Assembly: GCF_020386635.1 (NCBI RefSeq)
Contig: NZ_CP081942.1
Location: forward strand, 806,001 to 870,000
Direction of reading: 5' to 3'
DNA: 64,000 nt
Origin: Pseudomonas sp. MM211
GTDB taxonomy: Bacteria > Pseudomonadota > Gammaproteobacteria > Pseudomonadales > Pseudomonadaceae
Numbering within the stretch: position 1 is the stretch's first letter; every line of letters starts with the position of its first letter. Shown here piece by piece: positions 19,122 to 30,243 of the stretch. The notes beneath the pieces are model-generated. The model was not told the origin of the DNA. It did no database searches and was given only the letters and a program-made list of their open reading frames with translations. Position numbers and translations under genes: made by a program.

Positions 19122-19777
19122 CAGCTGCGCGCCTGCCAGCGACGCTCAAGCTGGCGCCCAAGCAGCGCCAACAGGCTGGTCAGCGCCAGGTAGAACAGTG
19201 CGGCGACCAGATAGACCTCCAGCGGACGGTAAGTCTGCGAAACCAGTTGCTGGCTGACCCGCATCAGGTCGGTGATGGAGATCACCGAGACCACCGCCGA
19301 CACCTTGATCACATCAATCAGCTCGGAAATCAGCGCCGGCAGGGTCAGGCGTACCACTTGCGGCAACTGGATATGCACCAGCGTGCGCCAGCGACCGATG
19401 CTGAACACCGCAGCGGCCTCCAGTTGCCCTGCCGGGATGGCAGCGAAACCGCTGCGCAGGATCTGCGACTGGTAGGCCGCAGTATTCAGGGCCAATGCCA
19501 GACCGGCAGCGACCAGCGCCGGCACGTCCATGCCCAGCCCGGCAGGCAAATAGAAGAGCAACAGCAACTGCGCCAGCATCGGCGTGCCACGGAAGAAGCT
19601 CACATAGACCCTGGCGAACGCTACGCACCCTCGGCTGTGACTGCTGCCCAGCAGATAGATCAGCACGCCGAGAACGAAGCCCAGCAGCATCCCGGCCAGG
19701 CACAGCCACAATGTGGTGAGCGCGCCGTCGAGCAGAGCAGGCCAGTAAAGTGCGAAGCGAACGCCGAAGTCATCCAT
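19121..19777 (-). CDS. Amino acid-type ABC transporter permease
   Basis: About 218 residues from MDDFGVRFALYWPALLDG; a 16-residue longer frame would run into the binding-protein gene and is unlikely. The HisQ/GlnP-type features include the coupling loop QLEAAAVFSIGRWRTLVHIQ and LPQVVRLTLPALISELIDV. It shares a base with the next permease and starts ten bases after the binding-protein stop. Confidence 0.92.
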   Translation of the reverse strand: MDDFGVRFALYWPALLDGALTTLWLCLAGMLLGFVLGVLIYLLGSSHSRGCVAFARVYVSFFRGTPMLAQLLLLFYLPAGLGMDVPALVAAGLALALNTAAYQSQILRSGFAAIPAGQLEAAAVFSIGRWRTLVHIQLPQVVRLTLPALISELIDVIKVSAVVSVISITDLMRVSQQLVSQTYRPLEVYLVAALFYLALTSLLALLGRQLERRWQARS

Positions 19778-19787
19778 GGTCAGCGAC

Positions 19788-20633
19788 TCAGATGCTCGGC
19801 TCAGGCATGGCGTCGGCCGGCACATCCATGGTGAAGCCGAACCATTTTTCCTGCAGGGTCTTCATGGTGCCGTCACGGTTGGCGCGGGCAATACCGTCGC
19901 TGAACAGTTTGACCAGGCTGGCGCTGTCGGCATCCTTGCGGCCTACCCAACCGTAGTAGGTCTGCGGGCCGAGCATGTCGCTGAGCGTGCTGAACACACC
20001 GGGCCGCGACTTGATCAGTGGGCCGAGGTTGGACAGTGACTGGGCAACGCCATCCAGGCGACCCAGCGCGAGATCGGCGTACGCCTCGTCGAAGCTGACG
20101 TACTGACGAATGGCCTTGAGGCCTGGCTGGCCAGCATCCTTGAGTTTCTGGTCATAGGCCTGAAGAATCTGCAACTGACCGGATCCGCTCTGCGAGCCGA
20201 CCACCTTGCCGTTGAGATCGCTCAGGCTGCTGATCGAATCGTCGTTGCCACGCTTGAGCAGTGCAACGGTGGACTCGGCGATCGGTACGGTGAATGCGAA
20301 CTGTTCGAAACGCGCCTTGTTGACCGTCACCGAGGTCACCACGAAATCGAACTTGCCGGTATCCAGGCCCGGCAGAATGCCCTGGAACGGCAGATCCAGC
20401 TGCTTGACCTTGACGCCCGGCAGGTCGGCCAACACGTAATTCATCAGATCCACGCCGTAGCCCACTATCTTGCCGTTATCTACCGACTCGAACGGCGCGA
20501 AGCGTGCTTCGGTAGCGATGGTGATCTGTTTTTCCTGCTGGATGCGTTGCAGCAGATCGTCAGCCTGAGCCAGCGAGCTGACGAGCAATGTGGCCAAAGC
20601 GAGTGACAGGTTTTTCACGGCACGACGGTTCAT
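19788..20633 (-). CDS. ABC transporter substrate-binding protein (family 3, amino acid type)
   Basis: 281 residues with a signal peptide (KNLSLALATLLVSSLAQA). The SBP_bac_3 fold shows the usual marks: TIATEARFAPFESVDNGKI, GYGVDLMNYVL, DFVVTSVTVNKARFEQFAFT and LNGKVVGSQSGSGQ. It is first in the operon and lies about 30 bases downstream of the palindrome at 20663-20685. The ligand is unknown. The cluster predicts a carbamoyl-, ureido- or amide-containing amino acid-like compound (inference). Confidence 0.92.
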   Translation of the reverse strand: MNRRAVKNLSLALATLLVSSLAQADDLLQRIQQEKQITIATEARFAPFESVDNGKIVGYGVDLMNYVLADLPGVKVKQLDLPFQGILPGLDTGKFDFVVTSVTVNKARFEQFAFTVPIAESTVALLKRGNDDSISSLSDLNGKVVGSQSGSGQLQILQAYDQKLKDAGQPGLKAIRQYVSFDEAYADLALGRLDGVAQSLSNLGPLIKSRPGVFSTLSDMLGPQTYYGWVGRKDADSASLVKLFSDGIARANRDGTMKTLQEKWFGFTMDVPADAMPEPSI

Positions 20634-23012
<2,379 letters not shown>

Positions 23013-23031
23013 AGATCAGTTTTCGTCTCGT

Positions 23032-23055
23032 GTAGGGTGGGCTTCAGCCCACCAG
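23032..23055 (+). repeat. REP element of the RAYT class, upstream copy
   Basis: GTAG is followed by a hairpin with arms GTGGGC and GCCCAC around TTCA. It begins 20 bases after the trpA stop and lies 33 bases before the RAYT start. The same element occurs inverted at 23640-23664 and as a pair at 11806-11866. Confidence 0.85.
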
Positions 23056-23087
23056 TTCAACATGAAACCTCAGGCAAAGGATTGCCC

Positions 23088-23615
23088 ATGTCGAACTATC
23101 GCCGCGAATGGATGCCGGGCGGCACCTACTTTTTCACTGTGACCCTGGCGGATCGGCGGTCGACTTTGCTGACCGATGCCATTGAAGTCTTACGCCAAGC
23201 CTACGGTAATGCTGCCCATAGCATGCCCTTCCAGACCATTGCCATCTGTGTGCTTCCAGATCACCTGCATGCAGTCTGGAGATTGCCTGATGGCGATAGT
23301 GCGTACTCGCAACGCTGGAGTCTGATCAAGAGTTGTTTCTCCCGGAGTTTGCCGGCTTCCGATGACTTGGGCGCCAGCAAATTACGCAGACGTGAAAAAG
23401 GCATCTGGCAACGTCGATTCTGGGAGCATCGAATTCGTGATGACGATGACTTGGCACGACACGTCGATTACATCCATTACAACCCAGTCAGGCACGGCTT
23501 GGTGGAGCGAGTTTGCGACTGGCCCTATTCTAGTTTTCATCGCTATGTCACGCAGGGCGTTCACCCGCCGGATTGGGCTGGCGGGACTGAGCTCGACGGG
23601 GGATTCGGAGAATGA
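23088..23615 (+). CDS. REP-associated tyrosine transposase (RAYT)
   Basis: 175 residues from MSNYRREWMPGGTYFFTVTL. It belongs to the Y1/HUH superfamily (IS200-like). The HUH pair is His59-Leu-His61 in LPDHLHAVWRLP. The catalytic Tyr is probably Tyr128 or Tyr131 in HVDYIHYNPVRHGLV, with the usual WPYSSFHRYV after it. Upstream ATG at 23037 lies within the REP and is unlikely. RAYTs bind and cleave single-stranded REP DNA next to GTAG. They are domesticated single-copy enzymes that spread REPs and do not move themselves like an IS. The gene is complete and bracketed by REPs of one class. Confidence 0.93.
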   Translation: MSNYRREWMPGGTYFFTVTLADRRSTLLTDAIEVLRQAYGNAAHSMPFQTIAICVLPDHLHAVWRLPDGDSAYSQRWSLIKSCFSRSLPASDDLGASKLRRREKGIWQRRFWEHRIRDDDDLARHVDYIHYNPVRHGLVERVCDWPYSSFHRYVTQGVHPPDWAGGTELDGGFGE

Positions 23616-23639
23616 AAAGGCAACTGGTTCATTGGTGAC

Positions 23640-23722
23640 CGGTGGGCTGAAGCCCACCCTACCTGAGGAAACCTGCGCTCAGCCGTAAGGTGGGCCGGGC
23701 AGCGATCCGCTTCAGCCCACCT
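23640..23722. repeat. REP elements downstream of the RAYT, one with an apex insertion
   Basis: At 23640-23664 lies an inverted copy of the RAYT-class REP. At 23685-23722 lies a plus-oriented copy whose hairpin is split by CCGGGCAGCGATCCG at 23695-23709, just before CTTCAGCCCACC. Without those 15 bases the sequence would be an ordinary REP with a single change (GTAAGG for GTAGGG). Confidence 0.8.
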
Positions 23723-23744
23723 GGTCACTCCACCCTGATAGGGA

Positions 23745-24695
23745 TCAAACCGCGGTAACCGCCTTGCCGTGCTTGAACACGCCTTCAAGGTTGGCGAAGA
23801 ACAGGTCGGCCATGGCTTGGCGAGTCTCGTGGGTACCGCTGCCGATGTGCGGGGTGAGCACCACGTTGTCCAGCGCCAGCAGCTCTGCAGGTACCTTGGG
23901 TTCTTCGGCGAACACGTCGAGAGCGGCACCGGCGATGGTGCCGTTCTGCAGCGCTTCGACCAGGGCCTGCTCGTCTACCACGGTGCCACGGGCGATATTC
24001 ACCAGATAGCCTTGCGGGCCAAGCGCGCGTAATTGCTCGGCACCGATCAGCTTGTCGGTGGAGCTGCCGCCAGGCACGACCAGCACGGCGTAGTCGGCCG
24101 CTTCGAGCAGGCCTTCCAGGGTTTCGTGATACGCATAGTCGACGTCATCGCGGCGACGGCGGTTGTGATAGGCCACTGTCATGCCGAACGCTTCAACCCG
24201 CTTGGCGATGGCTCGGCCGATATTGCCCATGCCGACGATGCCGCACACCTTGCCGCCAATGCTGCCGGAGAGCGGAAAGCGCCCCTTCTCCCACTCGCCG
24301 TTGCGCACGAAGCGATCCGCCTCGCTGATTCGGCGGCCCAGCGCGAGCAGAATCGACACCGCGGTATCGGCCACGCAATTGTCCAGCACGCCAGGCGTGT
24401 TGGTAACCGTTACCCCTTTTTTCTTCGCCGTTTCAACGGCGATCGAATCATATCCGACACCGAAACTGATGATGGCCTTGAGGTTGGGCAGCGTCTCGAT
24501 CAGCTCGGCCTTGGCGCCGAATACGCCGCTTGTGGCGATACCGTCGATACGGCTGCCATTGTCACGAACCCAGGCATCGGCATCCGCCAATTCCCAGTAG
24601 CGGTGGATCTCGTACTGTTCGGCGATCCTCTCCACCAGACTCGGTAACAACGGCCCGATCATCAGTAGTTGCGGACGCGCATTTGAAGCAGTCAT
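23745..24695 (-). CDS. 2-hydroxyacid dehydrogenase (glyoxylate/hydroxypyruvate reductase type)
   Basis: A 316-residue D-isomer-specific NAD(P)-dependent enzyme. The dinucleotide-binding motif is GIVGMGNIGRAIAKR (about 150-164), followed by YHNRRRRDD, whose Arg run suggests NADPH preference. The catalytic Arg is in NIARGTVVDE, Glu in DVFAEEP and His in TPHIGSGTHE. It probably reduces glyoxylate or hydroxypyruvate in the cytosol. It is monocistronic and divergent from the NRAMP-like gene. Confidence 0.9.
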   Translation of the reverse strand: MTASNARPQLLMIGPLLPSLVERIAEQYEIHRYWELADADAWVRDNGSRIDGIATSGVFGAKAELIETLPNLKAIISFGVGYDSIAVETAKKKGVTVTNTPGVLDNCVADTAVSILLALGRRISEADRFVRNGEWEKGRFPLSGSIGGKVCGIVGMGNIGRAIAKRVEAFGMTVAYHNRRRRDDVDYAYHETLEGLLEAADYAVLVVPGGSSTDKLIGAEQLRALGPQGYLVNIARGTVVDEQALVEALQNGTIAGAALDVFAEEPKVPAELLALDNVVLTPHIGSGTHETRQAMADLFFANLEGVFKHGKAVTAV

Positions 24696-25049
24696 CGGTC
24701 TCTCCTCTGAACGTGTAGAGCGCCGTTATCGGCCTCTGGAGCGTATACGCGCAGCCTGGCGAAGCGAAATTTCTCGAACGGCGTCAGGCAGGCGAAAGGC
24801 TTGATTTCATCAAGTTGTATTACGACTCAAGCGATATGGCAACGCCAGAAGACCGTCCATCGCCACAAAACATTCAGTAACATCTATCAATTTTCATCAT
24901 AACTTATTGATTTTTAATATAGAAAAAATAGATAGCGCTACCAATAGGATGATACTAAAAATTTCGGTCACTCTTGAACTCGGTGTAGTTGTGTGATGTC
25001 GTAATACCCAGCTGGTGTCATTCCAACAAAAATAATCGGAGGCCCACGC
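24696..25049. promoter_or_regulatory. AT-rich divergent region before the NRAMP-like gene
   Basis: These 354 bases hold no gene. An inverted repeat at 24800-24814 has arms CTTGAT and ATCAAG around TTC. The stretch 24885-24965 is much more AT-rich than its surroundings and probably holds the promoter for the rightward gene. AATCGGAGG precedes the ATG at 25050. Confidence 0.45.
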
Positions 25050-26348
25050 ATGGCCCGCACTGAAGTCCTCGACAAGACTGCTGAAAGCAGTTCTGGCTCT
25101 ACCCTCGGCAAACTGCTCAAAATGCTCGGCCCCGGCATCATCGCCGTACTTTCCTGGCTAGGTGCCGGCGACCTGATCACCTCTTCGGTGGCAGGTGCCA
25201 ACTATGGCTACGCCATGATGTGGGTACTGGCCGTCTCCCTCCTCCTACGCTTCCTCATCGTCAACATCATGGCGCGCTTCCAGCTGTGCAATAACCAGGG
25301 GATGAGCATCCTTGGGGGTTATGCGCAACTGCACCCCGGCTTCGCCTGGTTCATGTTCGGTTACGCCCTGCTGATGGGCCACCTGACCAACGCCTACATG
25401 CTCAAGGGCGCCGGTGAAGCACTGGCCACCCTGATCGGCTGGAATGCACCACTGCTGTGCTCGGTTGCCGTCGCTATCGCGGTCTGGCTGCTGGTCGGGC
25501 GCAGTATCTACTCGCTGATCGAAGGGGTGATGAAGGGCCTGCTGTGCCTGATGACCCTGGCATTCATTGCCCTGGCACTGATGGCCGGCCCGGATTGGGG
25601 CGGCATCGCTGCCGGCACCATCGGCTTCAGCATTCCGCCGGATGAGGGCGTACACGGCGCGCTGATCGTCGCCGTATCGGTGATCGGCGCGGTAGCCGGC
25701 TCCATCGCCAACTTCGTACTGCCCTACGTGATGAAAGAGAAAGGCTGGACGGGCCCGGAACACAAGCGTATCCAGCGCAATGATCTGCTGTTCGCCGTGT
25801 TCGTCGGCATCATCATCAACCTGGCGATCTGGGTAGTGGGTGCGGAAATCCTGCGTCCGAACGGCCTGCAGGTCGAGACTCTGGGTGATCTGGGCACGGC
25901 CTTGCAGATGTTCTTCGGCCCAACCGGCTGGTATCTGTTCTTCGTCGGCGCATTCGCCACACTGTTCGCCAGCGTAGCCGGCAAGACCACTGCGTTCCCA
26001 ATGCTGATCACCGATGCCCTGCACCACATCGTGCCCAAGCGTCGCGAGAAATATGGCAGCACGTTCCACAAAGACCCGCTGCACAAGTGGTTCCTGCTGT
26101 TCATATTGATCACCCCGCTGGTCTGGTCGCTGCCGGGCATGCCGGACTTCGTGACCCTGACCATTGCGGTCAACGCCTTGAACATCGTCGGTCTGCCAGT
26201 AATCTCCCTGGGCCTGCTGATCATGTCCAACCAGAAGAAGCTGCTCGGCAAGTACTGCAACAACTGGTTCGAGAACATCGCGCTCGGCGCTGCCACCATC
26301 CTGGCAGTCTGGGTTGCCATCCAGCTGGGTATGCAACTGCTGGCCTGA
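25050..26348 (+). CDS. NRAMP-related membrane transporter lacking the canonical metal-binding motifs
   Basis: A 432-residue inner-membrane protein with about 11 helices and NRAMP-family similarity at GPGIIAVLSWLGAGD and SSVAGANYGYAMMWVL. In canonical NRAMP proteins the first helix has DPGN, which binds Mn2+ or Fe2+. Here the aligned residues (about 38-41) are GAGD. In helix six the canonical MPH is replaced (GAVAGSIANFVLPYV, about 213-227), so the metal Met is also gone. It thus belongs to a divergent NRAMP-related clade whose substrate need not be Mn2+; Mg2+ (NRMT-like) or another solute is possible. The gene is monocistronic and followed by a strong terminator. Confidence 0.85.
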   Translation: MARTEVLDKTAESSSGSTLGKLLKMLGPGIIAVLSWLGAGDLITSSVAGANYGYAMMWVLAVSLLLRFLIVNIMARFQLCNNQGMSILGGYAQLHPGFAWFMFGYALLMGHLTNAYMLKGAGEALATLIGWNAPLLCSVAVAIAVWLLVGRSIYSLIEGVMKGLLCLMTLAFIALALMAGPDWGGIAAGTIGFSIPPDEGVHGALIVAVSVIGAVAGSIANFVLPYVMKEKGWTGPEHKRIQRNDLLFAVFVGIIINLAIWVVGAEILRPNGLQVETLGDLGTALQMFFGPTGWYLFFVGAFATLFASVAGKTTAFPMLITDALHHIVPKRREKYGSTFHKDPLHKWFLLFILITPLVWSLPGMPDFVTLTIAVNALNIVGLPVISLGLLIMSNQKKLLGKYCNNWFENIALGAATILAVWVAIQLGMQLLA

Positions 26349-26395
26349 TACAGGACTCCCTAGCAACTTGCCTTGAATGAAGCCAAGGCCCTGCA

Positions 26396-26456
26396 ACGCG
26401 GCCAAGTCACCTCCACTATTGCCGAATGTGGACGTGCTTGAGCCGCGTTTTTTTAT
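26396..26456 (+). terminator. Terminator of the NRAMP-like gene
   Basis: The outer arms are ACGCGGCCAAG and CTTGAGCCGCGT, with an imperfect inner part, followed by seven T residues. Confidence 0.75.
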
Positions 26457-26479
26457 TCAGTCTGCAGCCAGGACAAGCC

Positions 26480-27091
26480 TCAGTAGCCGACGGTGAAGCG
26501 CTGACGCGAGTGCTTGGGCTGCTCCAGCTCATCGACCAGGGCGATGGCGAAGTCTTCCATGGAGATCGAGCTGTTGCCTTGTGCATCGACCAGCAGGCTG
26601 TCCTTGCCGACACGGAATTTGCCGGTGCGCTGACCTGGCTCGAATAGCGCCGATGGCGACAGGAAGGCCCAGTCCAGCTCTTTCTCGCCACGCAGCACGT
26701 TGAGGAAGTCACGGCCAGCACCTGCCTCTTCCTTATAAGCCGCAGGGAATTCAGGCGTATCGATCAATGCGACACCCGGTGCAATCTCAAGGCTCCCGGC
26801 ACCGCCAACGACGAGCAGACGCGGAACGCCAGCGGCCTCCACCGCTTCGATCAGGCTGGCGGCATCGCTGCCCACGAATCGGGTAGAGCTGATGACCGCA
26901 TCGTGGCCCTTGAGCAACGGCACCAGACGCGCGACATCGGCCACATCGGCGCTGGCCAGGGTCAGGCCTTCCTGCGCGGGCACTGCACTGACGTCACGGG
27001 CGATCCCGGTGACCTGATGACCACGTTGCAACAGTTCATGACGCAGACGCGAACCTGCACGCCCACTGACACCAAGTACGACGACTTTCAT
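26480..27091 (-). CDS. NAD(P)-binding Rossmann-fold protein (NAD(P)H-binding / atypical SDR family)
   Basis: 203 residues from MKVVVLGVSGRAGSRLRHEL, preceded at good spacing by GGAG. The nucleotide motif VLGVSGRAGS lies at the very start. LKGHDAVISSTR, RLLVVGGAGSLE and DWAFLSPSALFEPG are typical of the YwnB/BlvrB-like NAD(P)H-binding group. The frame continues upstream to an ATG at 27208 that would add a convincing signal peptide (MNRSAQLLGVLSLLAFAAFA). A Rossmann enzyme would not normally be exported, so I prefer the internal start. It diverges from a LysR gene that probably regulates it. Confidence 0.82.
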   Translation of the reverse strand: MKVVVLGVSGRAGSRLRHELLQRGHQVTGIARDVSAVPAQEGLTLASADVADVARLVPLLKGHDAVISSTRFVGSDAASLIEAVEAAGVPRLLVVGGAGSLEIAPGVALIDTPEFPAAYKEEAGAGRDFLNVLRGEKELDWAFLSPSALFEPGQRTGKFRVGKDSLLVDAQGNSSISMEDFAIALVDELEQPKHSRQRFTVGY

Positions 27092-27308
27092 GGAATTCTC
27101 CGATTTGACGGGTGATGAGCGATCGGCAGCCGGCTCGCTGCTGGCAGCGGCGAAAGCGGCAAACGCCAGCAGTGATAAAACGCCGAGTAATTGGGCTGAG
27201 CGATTCATGGTTAAGCGCCGCCGATGAGTGAGCACTGAGCTTACTCGCTGCAAAAGCCATAAAAAGCCGCATAATCGACCCAACTCAGTTGCATGAATCG
27301 AGCGAATC

Positions 27309-28211
27309 ATGGACAGACTCACGGCAACCCGCGTTTTCGTCGAAGTGGTGGATCGCGGCAGCCAGACCGCCGCCGCGGAACATCTGGATCTGTCCCGGGC
27401 CATGGTGTCGCGCTACCTGGCGGCCCTCGAAGGCTGGGTCGGCGCACGCCTGCTGCACCGCACCACGCGCAAGCTGAGCCTGACGCAGGTGGGTAACGAG
27501 CTATTGCCGCACTGCCGGGAGATGCTGCACACCGCAGAGATGATGCGCACCACCGGCATCAAGGCCACTGACGGGCCCAGTGGCAACCTGCGCATCGCCA
27601 GCAGCCAGTCCTTCGCGCAGCTGTGGCTGAGCCCGATGCTGGTCGACTACCTGGCGCGCTACCCTAATACCTCGATCGATCTGCTGGTCAACAGCCAGGC
27701 AGTGAATCTGGTGGAGGAGCGCATCGACCTGGCGCTGCGCATCACCAATCAGCTGGAGCCCAACCAGGTGGCGCGCCACCTGGGCACCTGCCATTCGGTG
27801 GTGTGCGCGTCACCAGGCTACCTGGCGCGCGCCGGGGTGCCGCAGCAACCGCAGGATCTGGCCCAACACAATTGCCTGACCTACAGCTACTTCGGGCGCA
27901 GCGTCTGGCGTTTCGAACAGGCCGATAGCGAGGAGGAAGTGGCGGTGGACGGCAACCTCAGCAGCAACGACACCGCAGTGCTGCTGGAAGCTGCCCTCAA
28001 CGATGGGGGCATCTGCATGCAGCCGCTGTATGCGACCGCAGCCATGCTGGAAGACGGTCGCCTGGTGCGCCTGCTGCCGGACTGGCAACCGCAGTCACTG
28101 GGTATCCACGCCATCTATGCATCACGCCGGCAGATGCTGCCGGCGCTGCGTACCCTGCTGGATTTCATCGCCCAGCGTCTGGCCAGCGACCCGCTCTGGC
28201 AGAAGCGCTAG
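27309..28211 (+). CDS. LysR-type transcriptional regulator
   Basis: 300 residues with the DNA-binding domain at about 1-60 (MDRLTATRVFVEVVDRGSQT and LDLSRAMVSRYLAALEGWVG). The effector domain includes LRIASSQSFAQLWLSPML and the GGICMQPLYAT region. It belongs to the AaeR/CrgA-like group whose members often control neighbouring oxidoreductases. Divergent placement from the Rossmann gene, about 100 bases apart, suggests that gene as target. It is convergent with pbpG. Confidence 0.92.
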   Translation: MDRLTATRVFVEVVDRGSQTAAAEHLDLSRAMVSRYLAALEGWVGARLLHRTTRKLSLTQVGNELLPHCREMLHTAEMMRTTGIKATDGPSGNLRIASSQSFAQLWLSPMLVDYLARYPNTSIDLLVNSQAVNLVEERIDLALRITNQLEPNQVARHLGTCHSVVCASPGYLARAGVPQQPQDLAQHNCLTYSYFGRSVWRFEQADSEEEVAVDGNLSSNDTAVLLEAALNDGGICMQPLYATAAMLEDGRLVRLLPDWQPQSLGIHAIYASRRQMLPALRTLLDFIAQRLASDPLWQKR

Positions 28212-28216
28212 GCGAC

Positions 28217-29185
28217 TTACTGCGCAGCCTGCAACTGGCGCTGCGAGGCGCGTTGCTGTTTATAGGCCAGAGCAGCAGGTGCCACGGGCGTGACCTTGCC
28301 GGTTTCCACCCACTTGCGCAGGCGGTTGGCGTCGGCCATGTGGGTGTACTTGCCAAAGGCGTCGAGTACCACGAACGCCACGGGCTTGCCGCCCATGGTG
28401 GTGCGCATCACCAGGCAATGACCGGCGCTGTTGGTGAAACCGGTCTTGGTCAGTTGCACATCCCAGCCGGCCTTGCGCGTCAGTGCGTTGGTATTGCGGA
28501 AACCCAGGGTGTAATTGGGTTTACGGAAAGCCACGGTCTTTTCGCCGGTCGAGCTGAGCTCGCCGATCAGTGGGTACTTACGCGTCGCCTTGAGCAACTT
28601 CACCAGGTCGTTGGCGCTGGAAACGTTGTGCTCGGACAGACCAGTCGGCTCGACGTAACGAGTCTGGGTCATGCCCAGGGCGCGGGCCTTGGCATTCATG
28701 GCAGCGACGAAAGCGGTGACGCCGCCCGGATAGTGATGGGCCAGGCTAGAGGCGGCGCGGTTCTCGGACGACATGAGGGTCAGCAGGAGCATTTCACGGC
28801 GGCTGATTTCGCTGCCGATGCGCACGCGGGAATACACACCACGCATGTCATGCACGTCGCGGATGATCACCGGCAGCTGCTCGTTGAGCGGCAGTTTGGC
28901 ATCGAGAGTGACCATGGCGGTCATCAGCTTGGTGACCGAGGCGATTGGCACCACCATGTCGGGGTTGCTGGAATACAGCACCTTGTCGGTGGTGAGGTCG
29001 ACCAGCAGAGCGCTGCCGGAAGCGAGTTCCTGCTTGGCGGGGGCGGCAGCGTCGGCGGCCAGCGGGGAAACGATGAACAGACAGGCCAGGGCGAGGCTGG
29101 CAAAAGGACGACGAATATTCACGATGGCATTCACTGGGCAAGAGATGGCTGAAGAGGCGATCCGTGCCGGTGGAAAGAACGTCAT
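28217..29185 (-). CDS. pbpG: D-alanyl-D-alanine endopeptidase (PBP7)
   Basis: A low-molecular-mass penicillin-binding protein of peptidase family S11, 322 residues from the longest ATG. The catalytic motifs are SVTK (Ser nucleophile), SSEN and KTGFT. A signal peptide is seen as [15 protein letters not shown] then SPLAADA. It is about 17-21 residues in from the longest start, so GTG starts at 29134 or 29122 are alternatives; the ATG at 29185 has a weak AGGG before it. It cleaves peptidoglycan cross-links in the periplasm. The Gln-rich tail ([14 protein letters not shown]) is unusual but short. Confidence 0.92.
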   Translation of the reverse strand: MTFFPPARIASSAISCPVNAIVNIRRPFASLALACLFIVSPLAADAAAPAKQELASGSALLVDLTTDKVLYSSNPDMVVPIASVTKLMTAMVTLDAKLPLNEQLPVIIRDVHDMRGVYSRVRIGSEISRREMLLLTLMSSENRAASSLAHHYPGGVTAFVAAMNAKARALGMTQTRYVEPTGLSEHNVSSANDLVKLLKATRKYPLIGELSSTGEKTVAFRKPNYTLGFRNTNALTRKAGWDVQLTKTGFTNSAGHCLVMRTTMGGKPVAFVVLDAFGKYTHMADANRLRKWVETGKVTPVAPAALAYKQQRASQRQLQAAQ

Positions 29186-29296
29186 CCATGACCCTATAAG
29201 AGGTAAATAGGGTTTGAAAAACAGCTGATTGCGTATGCAATTGAAGGTGCGATGTTAGCACCCGTCAAGCAGGGTTCCCATTCTCCGATAAATGGA

Positions 29297-30160
29297 TCAG
29301 GCAGCGATAGTGCGCCTGCGCCCCAAACGATTCAGCCACAGCGAAGCGAGAATGATCGCGCCGCCCAGCGCCAGGCGCGGAATATCCGCATCGCGGTTCC
29401 AGATCAGCAGGTTCACCACCAGACCAGCTGGCACATGCAGCTCGTTCATCACCGCCAGGGTGCCGGCATCCACCCTGATGCTGCCCTTGACCCACCAGAA
29501 CAGCCCCAGGGCCGTGGCGAACAGCCCCATCCACAGCAGGATGCCCCACTGCAGCGCGGTTTGCGGCAGCTTGTCCGGGTTGCCGAAGAGCAGGAACGAC
29601 GGCAGCACCAGCACCATCGCGCCCAGGAAGAAATGGCCGAAGAAGCGATGCAGCGGCTGCTCGGTGGGGTAGCGCATCAGCAACTGGCGGCACAGCACCT
29701 GGCCGGCCGCGAATGTGACGTTGGCCAGCTGCAGCAGCAGGAAACCGATCAGGTATTCGCCTTCCAGACGCTCGAAGCGGATCACCACCCCGCCGCCTAC
29801 CGCCACCAGTGCAGCGACCAGCGCCCAGGGATTGAAGCGCCGTGCCAAGGCGTCATCGAGCAATGTCACGTAGATCGGCGTGAGCACGGTGAACAGCAGC
29901 ACTTCGGGTACCGTCAGCACCTGGAAACTGCGGTACAGACACAGGTAGGTCACCCCGAACTGCAACGCCCCGGCCAGCCAGAAACCCGCCAGCAAGCGCC
30001 GCGGCAAGCCGCGCCAGAGAGTGAACGGCAGGAACACCAGCGCCGCCACGGCCACCCGCGCTAGCACGGCAAAATCGCTGTCCACCCGGCCCGCCAGGTA
30101 TTCGCCGATCAGGCTGAAGGAAAATGCCCAGAGGACGGTGACGGCGAGCAGGTAAGGCAT
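29297..30160 (-). CDS. EamA/DMT-family transporter
   Basis: A 287-residue inner-membrane protein with ten predicted helices in two EamA repeats. The N-terminus MPYLLAVTVLWAFSFSLIGE has the family WAFSF pattern. The second repeat contains FFWWVKGSIRVDAGTLAVM. It resembles carboxylate/amino acid/amine exporters of the YtfF type; the substrate cannot be inferred. It is a single gene between pbpG and the choline-sulfatase locus. Confidence 0.88.
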   Translation of the reverse strand: MPYLLAVTVLWAFSFSLIGEYLAGRVDSDFAVLARVAVAALVFLPFTLWRGLPRRLLAGFWLAGALQFGVTYLCLYRSFQVLTVPEVLLFTVLTPIYVTLLDDALARRFNPWALVAALVAVGGGVVIRFERLEGEYLIGFLLLQLANVTFAAGQVLCRQLLMRYPTEQPLHRFFGHFFLGAMVLVLPSFLLFGNPDKLPQTALQWGILLWMGLFATALGLFWWVKGSIRVDAGTLAVMNELHVPAGLVVNLLIWNRDADIPRLALGGAIILASLWLNRLGRRRTIAA

Positions 30161-30243
30161 GGCGCGGGCTCTTGGAAAATCAGGCGCGGATCATACCCTG
30201 CCAGAGGGCGCGCGTCAGAGCACTCGAAGCCTGCGCACATCGC

